This document shows, in pieces, positions 1 to 6,018 of a stretch of DNA of 15,142 nucleotides; the stretch's first letter is position 1, and each line of letters opens with the position of its first letter. Under the pieces are notes generated by a model. The model searched no databases. It saw only the letters and a list, made by a program, of their open reading frames with translations, and was not told the DNA's origin. This stretch comes from Armatimonadota bacterium (GTDB lineage: Bacteria > Armatimonadota > Fimbriimonadia > Fimbriimonadales > Fimbriimonadaceae). The translations under genes were made by a program, and so were the position numbers. Where the stretch lies: the NCBI GenBank assembly GCA_023428805.1, contig JAEYWW010000351.1, positions 1 to 15,142 of the forward strand. The letters are read 5' to 3'.

Positions 1-3
1 GAT

Positions 4-792
4 CTAGTCCGCCGCGATCACGCCTTCGAGCGTGACCGTTGCCGCTCCCCGAAGCATGACCCGATCGCCCACGACTTCGAGTTCCAAGACACCGCCGCGC
101 GGCGATGCCTGATGGGCTCGGAAACGAGCCTGGCCCAGCCTCTCCGCCCAAAATGGAGCCAACGCGCAGTGGGCGGAGCCAGTCACCGAATCCTCCGGAA
201 TCCCATACTGCGGCGCAAAAAACCGGCTCACAAAGTCGAATTCCGAATTCTCCGCCTTGGCCGTGATGATCAGCCCACGCACGTCCACGGCGGCAATAGC
301 CGAAAAGTCAGGCACAAAATCCCGAACTTCATTCGGCGAATCGAACACCGCGAGAAAATCGCCGCCCGCCGCCCCATGCCACAGCGTCCGTCCGCTCAAC
401 TGGCTCAGAAGCGCGTCCGGGATCGGGGCGGGTTCGCATGGCTGGGCGGGGAAATCCATTTCAACGAAATTATCGTGCCTCCGGCAGTGCAGCAATCCGC
501 TCCGGGTCAAAAATTCGACATCCGAAAGAGAGAGATCGTCCGCGAACATTCCGTAGGCGCAGGCCAATGTCGCATGGCCGCACAGATCGACCTCCCGGAC
601 TGGCGTGAACCAGCGGAGACGAAAGGAGTCGCCCTCCGGCCAGGCAAAGGCGGTCTCCGCCTGGTTCAACTCCTCCGCGACCCGCTGCATCCAGATGTCC
701 GACGGAGCAACCGCCAACAGGCACACCCCCGCCGGATTGCCCCGCATTCCCACACCCGTGAAGGCGTCGATCAGTCGGATGCGCTGGCTCAT
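4..792 (-). CDS. PhzF-family isomerase / epimerase-like protein
   Basis: The 262-residue product matches the PhzF (phenazine biosynthesis-like, diaminopimelate epimerase fold) family over its whole length. Visible motifs are LIDAFT at 7-12, GNPAGVC at 18-24, the catalytic-type glutamate E46 in NQAETAF, WFTP followed by EVDLCGHATLA (H73), and PEDSVTGSAH near residue 200, the usual second-half signature. In characterised members the conserved glutamate shuttles a proton in an isomerisation. Most PhzF homologues, including this one, have no phenazine genes nearby, so the substrate is unknown. The ATG at 792 puts the first family motif at residue 7 and has a -10-like TAAACT exactly 6 bases upstream. 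The gene is divergent from the DinB-like gene with 68 bases between the starts, and it ends 3 bases from the window edge. The family is certain; the reaction is not. Confidence 0.93.
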   Translation of the reverse strand: MSQRIRLIDAFTGVGMRGNPAGVCLLAVAPSDIWMQRVAEELNQAETAFAWPEGDSFRLRWFTPVREVDLCGHATLACAYGMFADDLSLSDVEFLTRSGLLHCRRHDNFVEMDFPAQPCEPAPIPDALLSQLSGRTLWHGAAGGDFLAVFDSPNEVRDFVPDFSAIAAVDVRGLIITAKAENSEFDFVSRFFAPQYGIPEDSVTGSAHCALAPFWAERLGQARFRAHQASPRGGVLELEVVGDRVMLRGAATVTLEGVIAAD

Positions 793-798
793 GGCGGC

Positions 799-854
799 AG
801 TTTAGCGAAGTGCATCCCCGTTTTGGAACGCAAACCCCTATGTGTTGGTAAATT
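799..854. promoter_or_regulatory. Back-to-back -10 elements for two apparently leaderless genes
   Basis: On the minus strand TAAACT occupies 804-799 and ends 6 bases before the ATG at 792. On the plus strand TAAATT occupies 849-854 and ends 6 bases before the ATG at 861. Both fit the TANNNT -10 pattern, and the spacing would place transcription starts at or next to the A of each ATG. Neither gene has a Shine-Dalgarno sequence. The -35 candidates are weak: the minus strand has TTCCAA at 828-823 with an 18-base spacer. This is a sequence-based inference. Confidence 0.45.
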
Positions 855-860
855 CCAGGC

Positions 861-1328
861 ATGACTGCACTCGAAAAAGCAGTTCAGGCAGCGAACCGCG
901 CGCACAAGAGGCTTCTGAGGACGTTTGAAGGAGTGCCTGACGACCACCTGGAATGGAAGCCAACCGAAAACGCCAAATCCGCTCGTCAGATCGCCGCCCA
1001 TGTCGCCGTGGCAAATCGTGGGTTCGGCCAAATGTTGAAGGGGGAGTATGAAGCGGCTGACGTTGATGCCTTTCTCACAAGACTTGCCAGATTGGAAAAC
1101 CGTCTGCCCGACCGCGCAAAGGTCTTGGACGCCCTGCAAGGCAGTCACGCTGGCCTGCTGGAAATTATCCAGGAACTGAGCTCCGAACAGTTGGACGGAG
1201 AGTGCTTGACACCCCGAGGAATCATGCCAGTGATGGCGATGATCGAATACATTCCGATCCACACCCACTCCCACGCCGCCCAGATCGACTATCTCCAAAC
1301 ATGCTGGGGAGACATGACTTTTCGTTGA
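861..1328 (+). CDS. DinB-superfamily (four-helix, metal-binding) protein
   Basis: The 155-residue soluble protein has the layout of the DinB/YfiT-like metalloenzyme family. The N-terminal helix is followed by a 'HLEWKPTENAKSARQIAAH' type segment in which H47 is the first metal-ligand histidine. A second and third ligand lie in the C-terminal HTHSH at 134-138 (H134 and H138, spaced H-X3-H), followed by AAQIDYLQ, the usual final helix. Family members include thiol-dependent transferases and damage-inducible proteins with unknown substrates, so no reaction can be assigned. The ATG at 861 begins directly after a -10-like element, suggesting leaderless expression. Transcription diverges from the PhzF-like gene, and the metalloprotease follows 44 bases downstream on the same strand. 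I am sure of the superfamily and unsure of the role. Confidence 0.85.
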   Translation: MTALEKAVQAANRAHKRLLRTFEGVPDDHLEWKPTENAKSARQIAAHVAVANRGFGQMLKGEYEAADVDAFLTRLARLENRLPDRAKVLDALQGSHAGLLEIIQELSSEQLDGECLTPRGIMPVMAMIEYIPIHTHSHAAQIDYLQTCWGDMTFR

Positions 1329-1372
1329 ACTTTTGAATCCAGACTGATCCACGGGCGTAAACTCAAACCAAG

Positions 1373-2224
1373 ATGGATCGAAAAACGCTTCCCGGCCTGT
1401 CGGCGGATGCCTTCCAATCCGACCTGGACAAGAAGGCGCTGGAGACCCTCCAGAAAATTCCGGTCTTCCCCAAGGTCATGCGGAAGTTCTACGAAGTCGG
1501 CGCGGACCGGTGGATGTACGCCTGGAACATGGCGACCGCCGTGCGGGTCGGGCCGGACCAGTTCGGCACCATCGACCGCATCGGGCGCGAGTGCGCGCAG
1601 ATTCTCGATATGCCCGTGCCGGAGTTCTACGTCACCAGCAACCCGTTTCCCAACGCCTTCGCAGGCGGAGTCGAACGACCCTACGTCACGCTTCGAAGCT
1701 CGATCATCGACGCGATGGACGACGAGCAGCTCTATCATCTGATCGGCCATGAACTCGGTCATATCAAGTGCGGTCACGTGCTCTATTTTTCCATCGGAGC
1801 TTTGCTCATTCCTCTGCTCGATATGCTGGGCCGTCGAACGCTCGGGCTTGGCGACGCCGTCTCTTGGGCGATTTATGGGGCGTTCATGGAATGGTCACGC
1901 AAGGCGGAAGTCAGCGCCGACCGTGCCGGGCTTCTCTGCAGCCAACAGTTCGACATCTCCGCCACCGCCAACCTCAAACTGACCGCCGGAGCGCACCGGC
2001 TCAGCAGCGAGCAAAGTCTTCCCGCATTCCTCGACCAGTGCCGCGCCTACTCCGAAATGGGAGCCCTGGATTCGATTGGAAAGCTGGTGATGTACGTCTT
2101 CAACGAGGCTTTCCTCACTCATCCCCTTCCAGTTCACCGCATGAAGGAGTTGGAGAAGTGGCACGCCAGCGGGGCATTCGACTCGATCCTCTCGGGCAAG
2201 TATCTGAAGGAGAATGCGGCCTAA
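1373..2224 (+). CDS. M48-family zinc metalloprotease
   Basis: The 283-residue protein has the HEXXH zinc-protease motif as HELGH at 126-130, with catalytic base E127. It is preceded by NAFAGG and 'PYVTLRSSIIDAMDDEQL', typical of the M48 (Ste24/HtpX-like) fold. The third zinc ligand is E179 in KAEVSADRAG, the classical 'E..AD..G' helix of M48 enzymes. A hydrophobic stretch at about 135-150 (VLYFSIGALLIPLLDML) follows the HEXXH helix and could embed in or lie on the membrane. There is no signal peptide, so the enzyme is probably cytoplasmic or peripheral at the inner membrane and may act in protein quality control, which is family inference. The ATG at 1373 has TAAACT (1358-1363) 9 bases upstream and no Shine-Dalgarno sequence. 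The dnaA gene follows after 224 bases. Confidence 0.9.
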   Translation: MDRKTLPGLSADAFQSDLDKKALETLQKIPVFPKVMRKFYEVGADRWMYAWNMATAVRVGPDQFGTIDRIGRECAQILDMPVPEFYVTSNPFPNAFAGGVERPYVTLRSSIIDAMDDEQLYHLIGHELGHIKCGHVLYFSIGALLIPLLDMLGRRTLGLGDAVSWAIYGAFMEWSRKAEVSADRAGLLCSQQFDISATANLKLTAGAHRLSSEQSLPAFLDQCRAYSEMGALDSIGKLVMYVFNEAFLTHPLPVHRMKELEKWHASGAFDSILSGKYLKENAA

Positions 2225-2399
2225 GGCGCCCAAGACGCCCATCGTCAACTGCCTTTTGCGACTAATCTTCTTTTGAATTGCGGCGTCACGCGCCCATTTC
2301 ATAAGCCACCTGTTAGCTCGGGTGCCATACGATTCTCGCCCGCAGGTTCGCGTAGACGATTGAGATTGGAGAAAAGATGCGGGCAGATGGGCAAACGCC

Positions 2400-2409
2400 T
2401 GTGTATAAT
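2400..2409. promoter_or_regulatory. DnaA box overlapping a consensus -10 element
   Basis: The bases at 2400-2408 read TGTGTATAA, whose reverse complement TTATACACA fits the DnaA-box consensus TTATNCACA exactly. The bases at 2404-2409 read TATAAT, a perfect sigma-70 -10 hexamer, so the two elements share five bases. No convincing -35 lies 16-18 bases upstream. The placement is what one expects for repression of dnaA transcription by its own product; that reading is inference from the known autoregulation of dnaA in other bacteria. Confidence 0.65.
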
Positions 2410-2417
2410 CCCTTTAT

Positions 2418-2440
2418 CCCGGAGTTGCCCGGGCTTTTTT
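2418..2440 (+). terminator. Terminator-like hairpin in the dnaA leader
   Basis: CCCGG (2418-2422) pairs with CCGGG (2429-2433) around a 6-base loop, then one C and six T follow (2435-2440). The structure begins about 8 bases after the -10 element and ends 8 bases before the dnaA ATG, so it would form at the extreme 5' end of the transcript. It is short for an intrinsic terminator. It could be an attenuator, a 5' stabilising hairpin, a terminator of upstream read-through, or chance. Confidence 0.35.
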
Positions 2441-2448
2441 GACCCGCA

Positions 2449-3822
2449 ATGACTGACCAGTTTTCGTTCGACGACCATCCCGAAGCCGTAGAGTTGCGGA
2501 CCCTATGGGACAACGCGCTCAAGGCGCTGGAACCCCAGGTTCCAGAAACGGCCCGCGAACGATTCCTCCGCCCCCTTGCGCCGCAGGAATTCGACGAAGA
2601 CACCGCCATTTTCATTGCCCCCACGCAGTTCGTCCTGGAATGGGTCAAGGACAAGTACCTCGACTTGATCAAAAATCAGCTTGAGGAGATGCGGGGCCGC
2701 CGCACTAAAGTCGAACTGCGGTTGGAAACCACCCTCCAGCCCAAGCCGGCAGAACAGAACGTTGTCTCTCTCTCCAGCACCGCCGATCTCACCAGCTTCA
2801 AACCGAATTCCAAGTACTCCTTCGACAGTTTCGTGGTCGGGCAGAGCAACCGCCTCGCCTTCGCCGGGTGCAAAGCCGTCGCTGATTCCCCGGGAGTCAA
2901 GTACAACCCGCTCTTCATCTACGGCCCTTCAGGGCTGGGCAAGACCCACCTGCTGAACTCCATCGCCAACGAAATCCTGCGGCGCGATCCACGCTTTCCG
3001 GTCGCCTATATGACGGGCCAGAGATTCGCTGAAGATTTTGTTTACGCCCTTCAAAACAACCGAATCGAGCAATTCCGTCGTGCTCAGCGGGGCGTCAGCG
3101 TCTGGCTGCTGGACGACATTCAATTCATCGCGGGCAAGGACCGAACGCAGGAAGAACTGTTCCACACCTTCAACTATCTGCACAGCCTCGGCAAGCAGAT
3201 CGTCCTCTGCTCCGACCGCCCGCCGCGCGATCTGCTGCTGATGGACGAGAGGCTGCGGTCTCGCTTCGAAGCCGGACTGGTCGCCGATGTCCAGCCGCCC
3301 GACACCGAAACGCGCTGCGCCATCGTTCTCAAAAAGGCCGAGCAGGAGTCTATTCCGCTTGAAACCGAAGTCGCCATGATCCTCGCCGAGGGGATCAGCG
3401 GCAACGTGCGATTGCTCGAAGGCGCGCTCACCAAGCTCAGCGCCCAATCCAGCATGGAGGGCATTCCGATGTCCGCCGATCTCGCCCGGGAGATCGTCGA
3501 ACTGCACTACAAGCACGTCGGATCGACCAAGCCCAGCTTCGATCAGATCATTTCCGCCGTCAGCCGCATGTGCCGGGTGGAGCAGGAGGAGATTCGCGGC
3601 GTTTCGCGCAAGGCTCCCATCGCCCACGCCCGCCACGTGGCGGTCTACGTGACCCGCGAGATCACCGGAGACTCCTGGAAGCACATCGGAGCTCTCTTCG
3701 GCAACCGCGACCACACGTCGATGATGCATGGCTACAAGAAGATCCGCGAGATGATGAACCGCGACCGCGATCTCAGCACCTCAGTCAAGGGCCTGATCCG
3801 CGACCTCTATCCCGAATCATGA
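2449..3822 (+). CDS. dnaA: Chromosomal replication initiator DnaA
   Basis: The 457-residue product is a complete DnaA. Domain I covers about residues 10-85 (LWDNALKALEPQVP onward) and a short linker leads to the AAA+ domain from about 124 (YSFDSFVVGQSN). Walker A is GPSGLGKT at 159-166, Walker B is LLDD at 220-223, the arginine finger is R272 in RLRSRFEAGL, and sensor II is R321 in GNVRLLEGAL. Domain IV carries the DNA-binding signature FGNRDHTS with R420, D421, H422 and T423, which reads DnaA boxes at the origin. The ATG at 2449 gives a normal domain I length; there is no Shine-Dalgarno sequence. The usual partners dnaN, recF and gyrB are not adjacent. Instead the stop codon overlaps the start of a creatininase-family gene. 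Expression is probably autoregulated through the DnaA box at 2400-2408. Confidence 0.98.
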   Translation: MTDQFSFDDHPEAVELRTLWDNALKALEPQVPETARERFLRPLAPQEFDEDTAIFIAPTQFVLEWVKDKYLDLIKNQLEEMRGRRTKVELRLETTLQPKPAEQNVVSLSSTADLTSFKPNSKYSFDSFVVGQSNRLAFAGCKAVADSPGVKYNPLFIYGPSGLGKTHLLNSIANEILRRDPRFPVAYMTGQRFAEDFVYALQNNRIEQFRRAQRGVSVWLLDDIQFIAGKDRTQEELFHTFNYLHSLGKQIVLCSDRPPRDLLLMDERLRSRFEAGLVADVQPPDTETRCAIVLKKAEQESIPLETEVAMILAEGISGNVRLLEGALTKLSAQSSMEGIPMSADLAREIVELHYKHVGSTKPSFDQIISAVSRMCRVEQEEIRGVSRKAPIAHARHVAVYVTREITGDSWKHIGALFGNRDHTSMMHGYKKIREMMNRDRDLSTSVKGLIRDLYPES

Positions 3823-4568
3823 TCCTTGCGCGGATGACCTGGCCCGAGGTTGAAGCGGCCTCACGCGAATCCGTCGTCCTGATTCCGACAGGTTCACTGG
3901 AGCAGCATGGTCCGCATCTGCCCCTGTTCACCGACTCGCTCTTGGTGACCCATGCGGCCGGGGCGATCGAAGCCCGGTTAGGCGACAAGGTTCTGCTGAC
4001 CCCCACCTTGTGGCTCGGGGCATCCGGACACCATCTGGCGTTTGCCGGGTCTTTGTCCGCGAGCTTTGACGGCTATCACCAGGCCGTGACCCAGGTCGTC
4101 GAGTCGCTGATCCCGCACGGCTTCCGCAAGTTCTACGTGCTGAACGGCCACGGGGGCAACACCGAACTCAACGGCATCGCCTGCCGCGCGCTGAAGGAGA
4201 AGCATCGCAGCCTCCTGATCGGCCATGCCGGATATTTCTCCTTCATTCCCGATTCACTTTTGGCCTCTTTGATGGAAGGCCCGATCAAGGGCATCCGCCA
4301 CGCCTGCGAAGCCGAAGCCAGCCTCATGATGCACTGCCACCCCGACCTGGTGCGCATGGATAATCTCCGCGACGACGGCCTGACGGCCAACGCCGAGGTT
4401 CCAGGGATGGTCTGGATGTTCGACGAACAAACCGAAATGGGCTCCTACGGCTTCGCCACGCGCGGGACGGCGGAGAAGGGACGTCAATTGATGGACGCGG
4501 CGATCTCGGGGGCATCGGGGGCGGTTGAGGCGTTGGCGGATGGGCTGTATTTGGAAGGGATCTTTTAG
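3819..4568 (+). CDS. Creatininase-family amidohydrolase
   Basis: The 249-residue protein belongs to the creatininase / MftE family of metal-dependent amidohydrolases. The metal-site motif GSLEQHGPHLPLFTD supplies E28, H30 and D39. NGHGGN lies at 109-114 with H111, and HACEAEAS at 161-168 supplies the last acidic ligand (E164 or E166). Known members hydrolyse cyclic amides or trim peptide-derived cofactors, so the substrate here is open. The open frame extends upstream into dnaA, but the ATG at 3819 places the first motif at the normal distance and overlaps the dnaA stop (ATGA), implying translational coupling. The gene ends tail to tail with the minus-strand membrane protein, only 3 bases apart. 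The family is clear and the link to replication is unexplained. Confidence 0.92.
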   Translation: MILARMTWPEVEAASRESVVLIPTGSLEQHGPHLPLFTDSLLVTHAAGAIEARLGDKVLLTPTLWLGASGHHLAFAGSLSASFDGYHQAVTQVVESLIPHGFRKFYVLNGHGGNTELNGIACRALKEKHRSLLIGHAGYFSFIPDSLLASLMEGPIKGIRHACEAEASLMMHCHPDLVRMDNLRDDGLTANAEVPGMVWMFDEQTEMGSYGFATRGTAEKGRQLMDAAISGASGAVEALADGLYLEGIF

Positions 4569-4571
4569 CGG

Positions 4572-5933
4572 TTACTCATGCCATTGGTAGCTATTCCAAA
4601 CTCCGGGATAAGCAAGTACAAAATCTGAATTTCGATTGCCCCGTTTGGCATTTATGTTCTCAAAACAAGCTAATCCACCATTATCAACCTTGTCATAGTC
4701 TGCATGCCATACTCGCATTGACTCAGGATTAGAGGAGTACCCTAGGCTTTTCCCACTGAACTCTTCTCTGAGATCACTCTCGGGCACTCCTGCCTGAGTC
4801 AAATCTGATGGCCATGTGTTGTGAATAGAGTAGTATTCCATCACTTTGAGATATGCCTTCATAGCATTGCGATCCGATTTTAACTTTTTTGTCACCCAAG
4901 CGAGGTGCGCATCGCTGAACTGAGTTGATTTTGCAGCCACCTTTGACGGGATAGATCGGCTGGAAGTATAAAGAGAAACGAGCCTTTCCGACTCTGTCTC
5001 CCTGAGGGCGGGGTCATTATGCCTCTGCCTATATGCCCAGTATTCATTGACCAGACGCAGGTATTCACCAGCCACAGGGCGGGCAAACAGAGTTTGAGGT
5101 TTTCCGCCTATTTGTTTTGGATTCTCGAAATACGGATAATGGCCGCCCATATCTTCTAGGATTTCCTGAGTGGACCCCAAATCAACATTCAATAGATAGG
5201 AATAGGTCATGTAGAAGACTGATTTAGAAACTTTGTCTGAATCGGGAATCCAATCATCCTCATCAACCATCTCTTTCAATTTGAGTCTGATAAATTTATC
5301 ATTCTTGGACCGGGATAATATTCGAACCCCAATATCCCAAATATTACTACGTGTAAAGATTATGCTGGACGCAAGGAATGGATTTCTTCGCGACATCCTT
5401 TCATTGATTTTCCAGCAAGTATTCAGATACTTAATCGAACCTTGATAGTCACCAGATAGGCTCAATCTTTCTGCCTCTCTTAGAAAAAGCTCGATCACGT
5501 CACGCATATCATCCTCTACGTCTGATACTGAATAGAAATACTCTCCCCAATCAATCGGAATTGAAAATTCTGGTCTCAGCAATGCTGTTTCAATTTCCTG
5601 ATTCAAACGATCTATGTCAGATGAAGATTGATCATCTTCTTTCAAGTTAATCACTGCAAGCCTAAACCCATCAGCCTTCCTCAACTTCGCAAACTCATCA
5701 AAGGCCGTCTGCATCGCCACCACCGCATTATCTTCATCCTTGGGCTGCGGGCCTACCGCTTCTTCCGGCGAAGTCGGAAAGCCATTCGCCACCCATTGTC
5801 GATACTGCTCATCGGCATCAGAACTCGCCGACGCAAACCCCAACATCGCCCAAGCAATGCCGAGTCCGAGAATGGAGAGCACGAGCAGGCTTCCCGCCGC
5901 AATTGACAACCAGATCGCAATTTTCTTGAGCAC
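4572..5933 (-). CDS. Membrane-anchored protein with pseudopilin-like tail, paralogue A
   Basis: I do not recognise a named family. The GTG at 5933 gives 453 residues beginning with LKKIAIWL, a positive patch and a long hydrophobic helix to about residue 33, so the protein is inner-membrane anchored with its body outside. A frame-equivalent GTG at 5960 is possible, but the best promoter -10 lies inside that extension. After the helix come 'DADEQYRQWVANGFP' and 'KDEDNAV', then a helical middle with a TPR-like segment (AERLSLSGDYQGSIKYLN). The tail has 'NTWPSDLTQAGV', 'LGYSS', 'MRVWHAD' and 'VDNGG', a layout like type II secretion pseudopilin C-termini. It is a paralogue of the genes at 13381 and 14748. 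The body is strikingly AT-rich while the first 75-80 codons are not. Confidence 0.8.
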   Translation of the reverse strand: MLKKIAIWLSIAAGSLLVLSILGLGIAWAMLGFASASSDADEQYRQWVANGFPTSPEEAVGPQPKDEDNAVVAMQTAFDEFAKLRKADGFRLAVINLKEDDQSSSDIDRLNQEIETALLRPEFSIPIDWGEYFYSVSDVEDDMRDVIELFLREAERLSLSGDYQGSIKYLNTCWKINERMSRRNPFLASSIIFTRSNIWDIGVRILSRSKNDKFIRLKLKEMVDEDDWIPDSDKVSKSVFYMTYSYLLNVDLGSTQEILEDMGGHYPYFENPKQIGGKPQTLFARPVAGEYLRLVNEYWAYRQRHNDPALRETESERLVSLYTSSRSIPSKVAAKSTQFSDAHLAWVTKKLKSDRNAMKAYLKVMEYYSIHNTWPSDLTQAGVPESDLREEFSGKSLGYSSNPESMRVWHADYDKVDNGGLACFENINAKRGNRNSDFVLAYPGVWNSYQWHE

Positions 5934-5945
5934 GAGTTCTGATGA

Positions 5946-5973
5946 ATTATAAGCCAGCACAACTCAGAAACAA
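5946..5973 (-). promoter_or_regulatory. Promoter of membrane protein A
   Basis: Reading the minus strand, TTGTTT (5973-5968) is followed by a 16-base spacer and a perfect TATAAT (5951-5946). The -10 ends 12 bases before the GTG at 5933, which supports that start over the GTG at 5960. The -35 matches consensus at only three positions and overlaps the end of the hairpin at 5973-6004. Confidence 0.5.
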
Positions 5974-6004
5974 TCATGCCCGCCGCAAAAATGACGGGCA
6001 TGAT
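5973..6004 (-). terminator. Hairpin after the DUF1080 protein gene
   Basis: A perfect 10-base-pair inverted repeat (5973-5982 pairs with 5995-6004, core CATGCCCG/CGGGCATG) with a 12-base loop lies 14 bases beyond the stop codon of the minus-strand gene ending at 6019. On the minus strand it is followed by TGTTTCT, a weak T-run. It is placed as a transcription terminator between two co-directional genes, though the T-tract is poor. Confidence 0.5.
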
Positions 6005-6018
6005 GAGAGTGCAGGGAG

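Larger units (their letters stand above)
2225..2448. other. Intergenic region upstream of dnaA
   Basis: I see no gene of convincing length in these 224 bases. The first part holds only a weak 4-base-pair GGCG/CGCC repeat just after the metalloprotease stop, too poor to call a terminator. The last 50 bases hold the dnaA control signals listed separately. Only one good DnaA box is present, with no AT-rich repeat array, so the region does not look like a replication origin on its own. Confidence 0.7.

Noticed and set aside
4..792. Phenazine biosynthesis locus
   Set aside because: PhzF-like proteins are widespread without phenazine genes, and none of the other phz genes is here.
112..864. Long plus-strand open frame opposite the PhzF-like gene
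   Set aside because: It is antisense to a clear family match, has no recognisable motifs and is Arg/His/Pro-rich, as expected from a GC-rich shadow frame.
2225..2448. Replication origin next to dnaA
   Set aside because: Only one consensus DnaA box and no AT-rich unwinding region or box cluster are visible.
2929..3729. 266-codon minus-strand frame inside dnaA
   Set aside because: It is fully antisense to the most conserved part of dnaA and shows no protein-like motifs.
3570..3818. Upstream extension of the creatininase frame
   Set aside because: It overlaps the dnaA 3' end and encodes Arg/Pro-rich sequence without homology. The ATG at 3819 gives the normal family length.
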